A stretch of DNA of 10,324 nt from NCBI GenBank assembly GCA_027334785.1, contig DAHWQF010000081.1:1-10324 (forward strand), in the 5' to 3' direction. Numbering within the stretch: position 1 is the first letter of the stretch; each line of letters starts with the position of its first letter. Both the position numbers and the translations under genes were made by a program. The notes beneath the pieces were generated by a model that searched no databases, was not told where the DNA came from, and worked only from the letters and a program-made list of their open reading frames with translations. Below are positions 1 to 6,633 of the stretch, in pieces. The stretch comes from Acidimicrobiaceae bacterium. GTDB taxonomy: Bacteria > Actinomycetota > Acidimicrobiia > Acidimicrobiales > Palsa-688.

Positions 1-11
1 GGCTGCCCCCT

Positions 12-38
12 GCCCCCAGCGTGAGCGCTCCTGGGGGC
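12..38. repeat. GC-rich stem-loop at left edge
   Basis: GCCCCCAG at 12-19 pairs perfectly with CTGGGGGC at 31-38 around an 11-nt loop. The loop could rearrange into an inner AGCG/CGCT stem. It could belong to a terminator of a gene left of the window, but no run of T follows on either strand, so an intrinsic terminator is not supported. Confidence 0.4.
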
Positions 39-290
39 TACCTGCCGCTTGGGCGTCCCTCGGAGGGCACGAGCCAAAGCGGGGCGCCGGCCACGCCGGC
101 GGAGGGCATGGTCGCCCAACCGTTCGCGAGGCGCTTTGGGCCGAGCTGGCCACCGTCGGCGCTCCGGGCGAGGGCCGGGGCCCGGTTCGGTGACGCCTGG
201 CTCTGGCCTCCCATGCCAAGGGGAGCGAGAGCGGGACGGGCGGCGCCGGTGACTTTGGGGGAGCTGGCCGTCTCCCGCCCTCGCCACGTC

Positions 291-330
291 GCCCTGTCCC
301 CCACCTCATCGCCCTGTCCCCCACCTCGTC
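291..330. repeat. 20-bp direct tandem repeat, two copies
   Basis: Two adjacent 20-bp units, 291-310 and 311-330, differ at a single base (A versus G near the end). Each begins GCCCTGTCCCCCACCTC. The unit length is not a multiple of three and no credible gene spans it. It probably arose by replication slippage. Confidence 0.8.
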
Positions 331-423
331 CCCAAGCCGGCGCCGCCCATGGAGGGGCGGCGACGGTGCGGGAGCCGGCCGGAGGCCGGTCCATCGCGCC
401 AGGACGGCGCGGCACGGCCTGGC

Positions 424-439
424 GCACTTGGCCAAGTGC
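424..439. repeat. Perfect 16-bp palindrome
   Basis: GCACTTGGCCAAGTGC is its own reverse complement with no central spacer. It could be the binding site of a dimeric regulator or part of a mobile-element end. It overlaps the first copy of the 17-bp motif at 434-450. There is no gene with a convincing start immediately downstream, so a role as an operator is speculative. Confidence 0.55.
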
Positions 440-450
440 AACTGTGTGGC
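434..450 (+). repeat. 17-bp dispersed motif, copy 1
   Basis: AAGTGCAACTGTGTGGC here matches AAGCGCAACTATGTGGC at 683-699 at 15 of 17 positions, in the same orientation and about 250 bp apart. The flanks are not obviously alike. Spaced imperfect copies of a motif like this occur near the ends of some insertion sequences, where transposase binds, but no transposase gene is visible here. Confidence 0.45.
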
Positions 451-682
451 CCCACCATGGCGGTCCTCCTGTAAGCCAGTGGCGCTGGTTCTCGACAAGA
501 CGGCAGGTGCCCTGCCGGGCACGCCGCGACGGCCCGGTGCGAAAGGCCCGTGGCCACAACGACGCTCGAGGACCGCGGGCACGGCCCGCCGGGTTGGGCG
601 CCGGTACGCTCTGCTTGGCGGGTGGTTCGCCATTTGGGGCTAGCGGCGGGACGTCAGTCCCATTTCCGTGGGGTGATGGTGA

Positions 683-699
683 AAGCGCAACTATGTGGC
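683..699 (+). repeat. 17-bp dispersed motif, copy 2
   Basis: AAGCGCAACTATGTGGC is the second copy of the motif at 434-450 (15 of 17 identical). A weaker echo, CAACTATG, lies at about 2065 just upstream of the preferred cas3 start. The meaning is unknown. Confidence 0.45.
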
Positions 700-943
700 G
701 GAGGCTCGGCGTTACGACGGCAACGGTCCCTCAGTCGCGGACCACGGCCTCGCTGCCCGCGAGGCCAAGCGGTGCCGGCCAGCCGCCACTGGCCCCGGCG
801 TGGGGCTGGCGCCCTGCATCGCGCAAATGGCGTTTAAGTCGGGCGGCATATGGCGGGCAGGCGGCGTCTAGGCACGGGTAGCCGGGCCCGTAGTGCTTCC
901 CGAGGACGGTTATTACCAGACGTCCGGTGGGTAGAGCCCTGTC

Positions 944-1288
944 GTGGGGGAACGCAAGCAAGGTGGCTCTCCCGCCTCGGCCCGCCTCGCCGAGCTCGCC
1001 GACGCCGAAGCGGCACAGCTGCGCGAGCGCCACAAGGCGCGTGACGCGGCGATGCGCCTCTACGAAGCAGCACGGGCCTCGGTAGAGGAGGCAGAAAGGG
1101 CCATAGCGACGGCGCGCGAGGACCAGGCAAACGCGATCGTCTCGCTCCTCTCCACGGGCCTCGACGCGAACACCGTCGCCGGTGCCCTCGGCGTCGACGC
1201 CCGCCGGGTGCGCGAGGCGCGCGCGTCCGCCCGATCGGACCGAACACAAGAGCCAACGCGAGGCACTCCCTCGCCGGGGGCCCCTTGA
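944..1288 (+). CDS. Small coiled-coil protein with helix-turn-helix-like C-terminal region
   Basis: This 114-residue protein is probably a real gene: its codons end in G or C very consistently, unlike the surrounding open frames. Residues 14-60 are a highly charged Ala/Glu/Arg-rich helix that should form a coiled coil. Residues 65-96 look like a helix-turn-helix, with a turn around G72-D74 followed by T77-V78-A79 and L82-G83-V84-D85 and an arginine-rich second helix, R87 to R93. That layout is typical of small actinobacterial proteins of the kind where a sigma-region-4-like or MerR-like helix pair reads DNA. The last 18 residues are polar and proline-rich, probably disordered. The GTG start has no clear ribosome binding site, so the exact N-terminus is uncertain. 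It stands alone, about 700 bp upstream of the cas operon. A DNA-binding role is inferred; a link to CRISPR regulation is not shown. Confidence 0.7.
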   Translation: MGERKQGGSPASARLAELADAEAAQLRERHKARDAAMRLYEAARASVEEAERAIATAREDQANAIVSLLSTGLDANTVAGALGVDARRVREARASARSDRTQEPTRGTPSPGAP

Positions 1289-1613
1289 GCGCCTCAGGCA
1301 CAATGACCGTGCTGCGATGAGCAGCAGACCGCGGTCCTCGACGGGAGCGAGGGGCCAATGCTTGGTAGGTACGGGTAACCCAGCGTGCTGGTAGGCGGCC
1401 TCTCACAGGTCCGCCCCAGCGGTTGAGGGAAAGCCCCGGCCCGGGCCCCCTCCACAAAGTAGGAAGCTCCACGCGCTTGGTCCGACGGGTGTTCCGGGTA
1501 ACCGGCCCGACCGCGACATCGCGCCGCTTGAGTTGAGGAACAGAGGGCAAAGCCTTGGCGCCACCCGTGGGCGGTGGGGTTGGCCACGGAGCAGACAAAG
1601 GGCTGGGCGTAGA

Positions 1614-1634
1614 GGCACCTGAGCGCGAGGTGCC
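1614..1634. repeat. 7-bp stem hairpin
   Basis: GGCACCT (1614-1620) pairs perfectly with AGGTGCC (1628-1634) around a 7-nt loop. No T-run follows, so it is not an intrinsic terminator. It may be part of a structured transcript or incidental in GC-rich DNA. Confidence 0.4.
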
Positions 1635-1965
1635 CGGTACAGATGGAGGGCGTGTGGGCACGGCCCCGTGGGCAACGCCAGCCCTCGCTCGCCGGCGTTC
1701 CTCGCTGAGGCGGCTGAGGGCGGGTCGGTCTCCTTGACGGGTGAGATCTGTAGCCAAGGTAGCGAGATGACCGGACCCGGACATCGAGGCTGTCCAAGCC
1801 GAGCGCTCAGGCGCTGTCGCCCACCCGGTCGAGCCTTGAGCGTTGGCATGCTCGCGGGGAGCCCACGGGGAACCGGAGCCGCTGGCTCGTACCCGGAAGG
1901 TGCTCGTTTGAAAACGCCCGACACGTTGGAGTAGCGGGGCCTCGTGAAAAGGGGCTAGCGGTCAG

Positions 1966-1979
1966 GGAGCAGGGGCTCC
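1966..1979. repeat. Short hairpin just upstream of the cas3 frame
   Basis: GGAGC and GCTCC flank a 4-nt AGGG loop immediately before the earliest possible cas3 start codon (TTG at 1980, GTG at 1983). If translation began there, this hairpin would hide the only purine-rich stretch that could act as a ribosome binding site. That is one more reason to doubt the early start. Confidence 0.3.
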
Positions 1980-2105
1980 TTGGTGAGTAGGTACGAGCCG
2001 GTGGAACTTTTGCCTATTTCTGAAAATGCCCAGGAAGAGCATCCCCCTATTGCGCATCGCGCACAACTATGCTCACGCGGACTCGTGACTGACCGCGCAA
2101 ACCTG

Positions 2106-4235
2106 ATGGCTCATACGCCGAACGAGGGCGGTGCTTGGCACCCGCTGGCCGAGCACCTTATGAGTGTCGCGTCCATGGCGCGAGAGTTCGGGGAACCGCT
2201 AGGTCTGGGAGAAGCGGCTTATTGGACAGGCCTTTGGCACGATGTTGGGAAGGCGAGCTGCACCTTTCAGGACTACCTAACGGCCTGCGCGTCCGGGGAC
2301 CCCGCGCCACGCACGAGGTTCGCCCAGCGAGACCACAAACGAGCCGGAGTGTCGCTCGCCAGCGCGAGCGGGTGCATGGCGGCCGCCTTCGCGATCGACG
2401 GCCACCACGGCGGAATCCCGGCGCTTGCCCAATTACGCGAAAGGTTGCCAGGCCCCGGTGAGTTCGACGACGTGATCGCTGCAGTGGGCGTGGTGCTCAA
2501 ACCCCTACGCCCAAAGGCACCGCTAAGCCTTCCAGGGCTGCCACGGAGGGACGAGGAGCTACGGGTACGGTTCCTGGCGTCGTGCCTCGTCGATGCCGAC
2601 TTCCTAGATACAGAGGAGCACTTCACGAGAGCAAGGAGCAACGAACGAGGAGGCGCCGACCTGTCGGACTTGCAGGCGCCCTTCGATGAAGCGATCAGAG
2701 AACTACGTGAGCGCTCTGACGCCACCACCCTCAACAAGGCAAGGGCCCTGTACTTCGACCACGTGGTCAGCCGGGCCCGTTCCTGTGGCACCGGCATGTA
2801 CCGGATGACCGGTCGGACGGGCGTGGGCAAGACCCTCGCCGGCCTAGGCGCAGCGCTGGCTCACGCCGGCGCGAACGGCCAAAGACGGGTGGTCGTGGCC
2901 CTTCCCTACATGACGGTGACCGAACAGACCGCAGAGGTGTACCGAAAAGCCCTGGGCAGGCCAGGCGCCGTCTTGGAGCACCAAAGCAGCGTCTCGGAGC
3001 ACAGCGACACGCTTTGGCGGCGCTTAGCGGCTGAGAACTGGGACGCCCCGGTTGTCGTGACCACTGTCGTCCAGCTCTTTGAGTCCATGTTCAGCCACAC
3101 TCCTGCCAGGCTGCGAAAACTGCACCGGCTGGCCTCCTCGGTGATCGTCCTCGACGAGGCCCAGACTGTCCCGGCGGGGGTCCTCGAGCCAGTCGCCGAG
3201 GCTCTGCACTGGCTAGTGCGGTACGCCGGCGCAACCGTTGTCCTCATGACGGCGACGCAGCCGGCGTTCGACCTAATTGGGCCTCTGCGGGAAATGGAAA
3301 TGGTGGACTGGGGTGACCTCGATGTCGGGCCCGCGTTCGACAGGGTGCGGTGGCGGTTCGACGAGGGCCCCGTCGGCGCAGAAACTCTCGCCGCCGAGCT
3401 CGCGGAGGAAGGCTCGTGCCTTTGCATCGCGAACACGGTGGACGATGCCGAAAAGGTGAGCGAGGCCCTGGAGAGCCTCGACCCCTCGCACCTTTACCTG
3501 TCAACCCGGCTGTGTCGTGAGCACCGGCGCGCCGTGCTTGAAGAGGTCAACGAGAGGCTCGGGAGCGGGCGGACGTGCCGGCTAGTATCGACACAATTGG
3601 TCGAAGCAGGCCTCGACCTTGACTTCCCCCGAGTCGTAAGGGTTTCCGGCCCGTTGCCTTCGCTCGCCCAAGCGGCTGGACGCTGCAACCGGAACGGCCT
3701 CAGGGACTTCGGGGAAGTGCGTGTGGTCAAGCTCGCGGATGGCAAGCTGCCTCCGGGGGAGTACCGGGTAGGCACCCAGGAGACCGCAGCCGTCATGGAA
3801 GTGTTCGGTGCCGAGTTCCAGCCGGAGAGGCCAGAAGTGCTCCGCAAATGGTTCGAGCTCGTCTACGACGCCGTCACCTTAGACGCGCATGACGTGAACG
3901 TGGCTAGGACGAGCCTGGATTTCCCGCTCGTCGCAGAACGTTTCAGGCTGATAGACCCCAGGCTCACGGCCATCGTGGCGTGGGGGACGAGCGACCAAAG
4001 GGCGATGGTGGAAGAAGTGACAGACCGGCTCGCCCGGCGTGCAAAGCTGGCCCGGTCTGACTGGCGCTTCCTCTCGGGCTTTACGGTAGAGCTCCTGCCA
4101 TCGGCCTTTCAGGGCGCGAACCGCGCAGGGTCATTGCAGGTGTTAGACAAGGGTTTGGGGCGCTGGCTTGCCCCTTACCACGAGAGGTTGGGGGTCGTGT
4201 TGGGGCGACAAAGCGAGGAGGTGTTCCAGTGGTAA
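2106..4235 (+). CDS. cas3: CRISPR-associated nuclease-helicase Cas3, type I-C
   Basis: Cas3 is recruited by target-bound Cascade, nicks the displaced strand and degrades DNA processively while unwinding it. The frame is open from 1980, but ATG 2106 is chosen because I-C Cas3 proteins begin one to a few residues before the AHTPN-like HD-domain motif; this gives 709 residues, normal for the family. The earlier TTG 1980 or GTG 1983 would add about 42 residues with no family resemblance. Numbering from 1980, the HD nuclease shows H59, H87-D88, H119 and H142-H143 (GHHGG). The superfamily 2 helicase shows Walker A TGRTGVGKT at 277-285, DEAQ at 392-395, TATQP at 424-428 and the arginine-finger motif QAAGRCNRNG at 564-573. 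All catalytic motifs are intact. It is the first gene of the operon and overlaps cas5 by 7 bp. Confidence 0.96.
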   Translation: MAHTPNEGGAWHPLAEHLMSVASMAREFGEPLGLGEAAYWTGLWHDVGKASCTFQDYLTACASGDPAPRTRFAQRDHKRAGVSLASASGCMAAAFAIDGHHGGIPALAQLRERLPGPGEFDDVIAAVGVVLKPLRPKAPLSLPGLPRRDEELRVRFLASCLVDADFLDTEEHFTRARSNERGGADLSDLQAPFDEAIRELRERSDATTLNKARALYFDHVVSRARSCGTGMYRMTGRTGVGKTLAGLGAALAHAGANGQRRVVVALPYMTVTEQTAEVYRKALGRPGAVLEHQSSVSEHSDTLWRRLAAENWDAPVVVTTVVQLFESMFSHTPARLRKLHRLASSVIVLDEAQTVPAGVLEPVAEALHWLVRYAGATVVLMTATQPAFDLIGPLREMEMVDWGDLDVGPAFDRVRWRFDEGPVGAETLAAELAEEGSCLCIANTVDDAEKVSEALESLDPSHLYLSTRLCREHRRAVLEEVNERLGSGRTCRLVSTQLVEAGLDLDFPRVVRVSGPLPSLAQAAGRCNRNGLRDFGEVRVVKLADGKLPPGEYRVGTQETAAVMEVFGAEFQPERPEVLRKWFELVYDAVTLDAHDVNVARTSLDFPLVAERFRLIDPRLTAIVAWGTSDQRAMVEEVTDRLARRAKLARSDWRFLSGFTVELLPSAFQGANRAGSLQVLDKGLGRWLAPYHERLGVVLGRQSEEVFQW
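4215..4221 (+). promoter_or_regulatory. Ribosome binding site of cas5c
   Basis: GAGGAGG inside the end of cas3 lies 7 nt before the GTG start at 4229. It is a near-perfect anti-Shine-Dalgarno match and fixes the start of cas5c inside cas3. Confidence 0.8.
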
Positions 4236-4888
4236 ACCGTCCTCCTCTGACCGGTCACCCGGTCTCGGTCAAGGTGTGGGGCCCGTGGGCATGCTTCACG
4301 CGACCGGAGTACGCTACGGAAAGGGTCTCGTACCCGGTTATGACCCCGAGCGCAGCGGTCGGTGTACTGGAGTCTGTCTTCTGGCGGCCGGAGTTCCGCT
4401 GGTGCCCTCGGGCCATTGACGTGCTCCGCCCTGTCCGCTGGGCCCATCTGATGCGGAACGAGCTCGACGACCGCCAGACCTTCGACACGGCGCAACGCTG
4501 GGCCAAGACTGGGAACGGGTCCTTTGACGCGTCCACGAAGAGGGACCAAAGGCACACGCTGTTGCTCCGCGATGTGGCTTACGTCGTACATGCCGACGTC
4601 GAGGTGACCGGAGGCAGCGATGAGCCTGCTAAGTACCGGGACCAGTTCCGCCGCCGGGTTGCCAAGGGGCGCCATTTTGCCCAGCCTTACCTCGGCTGCC
4701 GGGAGTTCTTGGCGAACATAGCCGAGCCTGACGAAGCCGACGAGCCGGTCGACTTGGACCTGGAACTGGGAAGGGTCCTATTCCGGGTGGAAAGGGACGA
4801 GCGCGGCAGGTTGGTCGAGGCCGTGTTCGCAGAGGCCCGTGTGGTGGGTGGGCGGCTCATCGTCGGTGACGAGCCAGGAGGAAGGTGA
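4229..4888 (+). CDS. cas5c: Cas5c (Cas5d), type I-C Cascade subunit and pre-crRNA endonuclease
   Basis: This 219-residue RAMP-fold protein is expected to hold the 5' handle of the crRNA and, because I-C systems lack Cas6, to cut the repeat hairpin. Family signatures are the N-terminal beta strand and SYPVMTPSAAVGVLE (34-48), the FWRPEFRW segment (51-58), RRNE-like MRNELDD (about 75-81), and FRRRVAKGRHFAQPYLGCREF (about 140-160). In Bacillus halodurans Cas5d, Y46, K116 and H117 are implicated in catalysis. By my alignment from memory the equivalents here are F51, K135 and Y136, so only the lysine is kept. Family members vary at the first of these positions. Start GTG 4229 is supported by a strong ribosome binding site. 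It overlaps cas3 by 7 bp, and its stop codon overlaps the cas8c start, suggesting translational coupling. Confidence 0.95.
   Translation: MVNRPPLTGHPVSVKVWGPWACFTRPEYATERVSYPVMTPSAAVGVLESVFWRPEFRWCPRAIDVLRPVRWAHLMRNELDDRQTFDTAQRWAKTGNGSFDASTKRDQRHTLLLRDVAYVVHADVEVTGGSDEPAKYRDQFRRRVAKGRHFAQPYLGCREFLANIAEPDEADEPVDLDLELGRVLFRVERDERGRLVEAVFAEARVVGGRLIVGDEPGGR
4876..4881 (+). promoter_or_regulatory. Ribosome binding site deciding the cas8c start
   Basis: AGGAGG sits 6 nt before ATG 4888 but only 3 nt before the in-frame GTG 4885. The spacing favours ATG 4888 as the true start of cas8c. Confidence 0.7.
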
Positions 4889-6630
4889 TGTTGCTCGCAG
4901 CAGCTGCGGCGTGGGCCGAGATGCACTCGGACCGGGTGCCACCTCCTGGCTTCGGCTCCAAACGCGTGCGGCGACGGATCGAGCTGGCAGCGGACGGCCG
5001 GATCCTGTCACGCGAGCCCGTCGACCTGGCCACGCCCGAAGACAAGGCTGGGCCTAAGCGGCTCGCGCCGGACCTCACGCGTACTTCCGGCGTAGCGGCG
5101 TTGGCCGTAACAGACAAGGCTAGCTACGCTCTTGGGCCCGGCCCGGCCACGAAACGCGAAAGGGGGAGTAGGGCGAGAGAGGAGCACGCCGCCTACGTGA
5201 GCCTGTTGGACGACTGCATCGCGCAGACTCAGGAGGAGCTAGTGGAGGCCGTCAGGACGTTCACCAATGAAGGCGCCTACCAACACCTGGAACTACCAGA
5301 TGACTGGGACGACGCCGATGTCGTGGAGTTTTCCGTGGCGGGACGGGACCCCCTGGCTTCGCCTGCAGTGCGCTCTTGGTGGGCGGAGCGAGTACTAGCA
5401 GATACTGTGTCGAACGAAAAAGCCCAGTGCATGCTCTGCGGAAGGAACGCTCCGCTGGTGGCGAAGTTCCCTCAGCTGAAGGGCATCCCCGGTGGTCAGT
5501 CAAGCGGGTCGCCGTTGGTGTCTTTCAATAAGGACGCTCACGAGCATTATGGCCTGTCCCGCTCCCTCAACGCCCACATGTGCTCTCGTTGCGCTATGAC
5601 CAGCCATGGGGCCCTCGCCGTCTTGCTCGAAGACGAGCGGCATTCAAGGAAGGTCGGGCCATTCCGGTGGGCATGGTGGACCTTGGGCGAAGAAGAGGTG
5701 CACCTGGACACGTTGCTCTTCGAAGCCGACCCCGCCGAGGTGGCAGCGTTGCTCCGCTCCCCGCTCACGGGCCGGCCCTCCGGCGACGTTGGTAAGGAGC
5801 GCTTCTTGGCCGTCGCCCTTGGAGGCAATAGCGGGCGGGCGGTTGTGCGCGCCTGGCTGGACACTGCTCTGGCTGAGGCACAGGCGAACCTCTCTAGGTG
5901 GTTCGCGAGGCAAAGGGTCGTTGGCCGAGACGGCTCCCCCCCGCGCCCGCTCCCGCTGTGGGAGCTGCTGTCGGCAGCTGCACCGGCTCCAGGCAAGGAC
6001 CGCGGAACGAGCGACGATACGGCTAGGAGGCTCGTGCCGCGCCTCGTGGAATCGGCGCTGCTCGGCCACCACATGCCCGTAGTGGTGTGGCAGGGCGCGA
6101 TAGGGCGCATCCGGGCCACGGGGGACGTGACCCAGGCACAAGCATGTGTGCTGAAGCTCGGGCTATTGCCCGACGACGACCAACGACCAGAGGTGACAAT
6201 GACAAGTCTCGAACCTGACCGTAAAGAACCGGCGTACCACTGTGGCCGGCTGCTCTCAGTTCTTGACCAGACCCAGAGAGCCGCGCTAGGGAGGGTCAAC
6301 TCGACCATCGTCGACCGCTTCTACGGGTCGGCATCGTCGTCGCCCTCTACAAGCTTGCCGTCGCTCCTACGGGGATCGCAGGCGCACCTGGCCAAGCTCC
6401 GGAGAGCACGGCCCGGGTGGGCGGCCGCTTACGAACGTAAGTTGACCGAGATCCTCGACCGACTAGACCACCTGCCCCGTCAGCTGACAATGCAGCAGCA
6501 GGCGGAGTTCGCGCTGGGCTTCTATCACCAGCGCGCAGCAGACATCGCGGAAGCAGTAGCGGCAAAGGCAAGGAACATCACTAACGCCCCACCGACCGAA
6601 GAAGACATCCCCGAAACTGAGGAGGACTGA
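4888..6630 (+). CDS. cas8c: Cas8c (Csd1), large subunit of type I-C Cascade
   Basis: This 580-residue large subunit is expected to recognise the protospacer-adjacent motif and help open the R-loop. Recognised family features include the central block KGIPGGQSSG (198-207) followed by LVSFNKDAHEHYG. In the C-terminal region are PAYHCGRLLSVLDQ, VNSTIVDRFYGSASSSP (from 470), LLRGSQAHLAKL and FALGFYHQR (541-549), which match the conserved Csd1 C-terminus. Two cysteine pairs, C181/C184 and C232/C235, bracket the GIPGGQSSG block and look like a zinc-ribbon. Such pairs occur in a subset of Csd1 proteins. ATG 4888 is preferred over GTG 4885 on ribosome-binding-site spacing; the stop of cas5c overlaps this start. 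The C-terminal 143 residues probably are also made separately as Cas11c. Length and motifs look complete. Confidence 0.95.
   Translation: MLLAAAAAWAEMHSDRVPPPGFGSKRVRRRIELAADGRILSREPVDLATPEDKAGPKRLAPDLTRTSGVAALAVTDKASYALGPGPATKRERGSRAREEHAAYVSLLDDCIAQTQEELVEAVRTFTNEGAYQHLELPDDWDDADVVEFSVAGRDPLASPAVRSWWAERVLADTVSNEKAQCMLCGRNAPLVAKFPQLKGIPGGQSSGSPLVSFNKDAHEHYGLSRSLNAHMCSRCAMTSHGALAVLLEDERHSRKVGPFRWAWWTLGEEEVHLDTLLFEADPAEVAALLRSPLTGRPSGDVGKERFLAVALGGNSGRAVVRAWLDTALAEAQANLSRWFARQRVVGRDGSPPRPLPLWELLSAAAPAPGKDRGTSDDTARRLVPRLVESALLGHHMPVVVWQGAIGRIRATGDVTQAQACVLKLGLLPDDDQRPEVTMTSLEPDRKEPAYHCGRLLSVLDQTQRAALGRVNSTIVDRFYGSASSSPSTSLPSLLRGSQAHLAKLRRARPGWAAAYERKLTEILDRLDHLPRQLTMQQQAEFALGFYHQRAADIAEAVAAKARNITNAPPTEEDIPETEED
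6190..6196 (+). promoter_or_regulatory. Internal ribosome binding site for Cas11c
   Basis: GAGGTGA inside cas8c is a 7-nt perfect match to the anti-Shine-Dalgarno sequence. Its GAGG core is 5 nt before the in-frame ATG 6199. A site of this quality in the middle of a coding sequence is unlikely to be accidental in view of known I-C biology. Confidence 0.65.
6199..6630 (+). CDS. cas11c: Cas11c, small Cascade subunit from an internal start in cas8c
   Basis: In characterised type I-C systems the C-terminal part of Cas8c is translated independently from an internal start to give Cas11c. Several copies of it line the belly of Cascade and stabilise the target DNA. Here ATG 6199 is in frame with cas8c, follows a strong internal ribosome binding site, and lies 9 codons before the PAYHCGRLL motif, where known Cas11c proteins begin. 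The product would be 143 residues: mostly helical, with the VNSTIVDRFYGSAS and FALGFYHQR motifs, and a final acidic tail rich in Glu and Asp. It shares its stop with cas8c. The position and binding site are seen directly; the function is transferred from the family. Confidence 0.65.
   Translation: MTSLEPDRKEPAYHCGRLLSVLDQTQRAALGRVNSTIVDRFYGSASSSPSTSLPSLLRGSQAHLAKLRRARPGWAAAYERKLTEILDRLDHLPRQLTMQQQAEFALGFYHQRAADIAEAVAAKARNITNAPPTEEDIPETEED
6619..6625 (+). promoter_or_regulatory. Ribosome binding site of cas7c
   Basis: GAGGAGG, overlapping the last codons of cas8c, lies 8 nt before ATG 6634. This strong site suits the high copy number needed for the Cas7 backbone. Confidence 0.75.
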
Positions 6631-6633
6631 AGA

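Larger units (their letters stand above)
1..943. other. GC-rich stretch without a defensible gene
   Basis: This stretch has open frames on both strands, but all of them translate to arginine-, proline-, glycine- and alanine-rich sequence with no domain, no motif and no steady third-position GC pattern. That is what very GC-rich non-coding DNA produces. It contains a hairpin at its left edge, a two-copy 20-bp tandem repeat, a 16-bp palindrome and a 17-bp motif present twice, all listed separately. Scattered short repeats of this kind suit decayed mobile-element ends or an intergenic island, but I recognise no transposase remnant. I saw no tRNA or rRNA signature. Confidence 0.55.
1289..1979. 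other. Gene-free interval upstream of the cas operon
   Basis: About 690 bp lie between the small helix-turn-helix gene and the cas operon. Minus-strand frames are open here (for example 1403-1924), but their products are low-complexity Arg/Pro/Ser/Gly sequence with no recognised domain. The stretch has several short hairpins, including 1614-1634 and 1966-1979, and two GGGTAACC-centred inverted repeats near 1372 and 1497. It could hold a structured RNA, a decayed element, or simply the 5' untranslated and promoter region of the cas operon. I could not fit RNase P RNA, tmRNA, SRP RNA or a group II intron domain V to it. Confidence 0.5.

Noticed and set aside
21..881. A 286-residue open frame on the plus strand.
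   Set aside because: Low-complexity composition, no ribosome binding site and no recognisable fold; frames on both strands are equally open here, as expected from extreme GC content.
834..1784. A 316-residue open frame on the minus strand.
   Set aside because: The product is dominated by Arg, Pro, Ser and Gly without any domain, and half of it is antisense to the better-supported gene at 944-1288.
5676..5688. A 13-nt match (GTGGACCTTGGGC) between the reverse complement of spacer 2 and cas8c, hinting at self-targeting.
   Set aside because: The match covers only the 3' part of the spacer, not the 5' seed, and the rest does not align. A chance match is plausible in GC-rich DNA.
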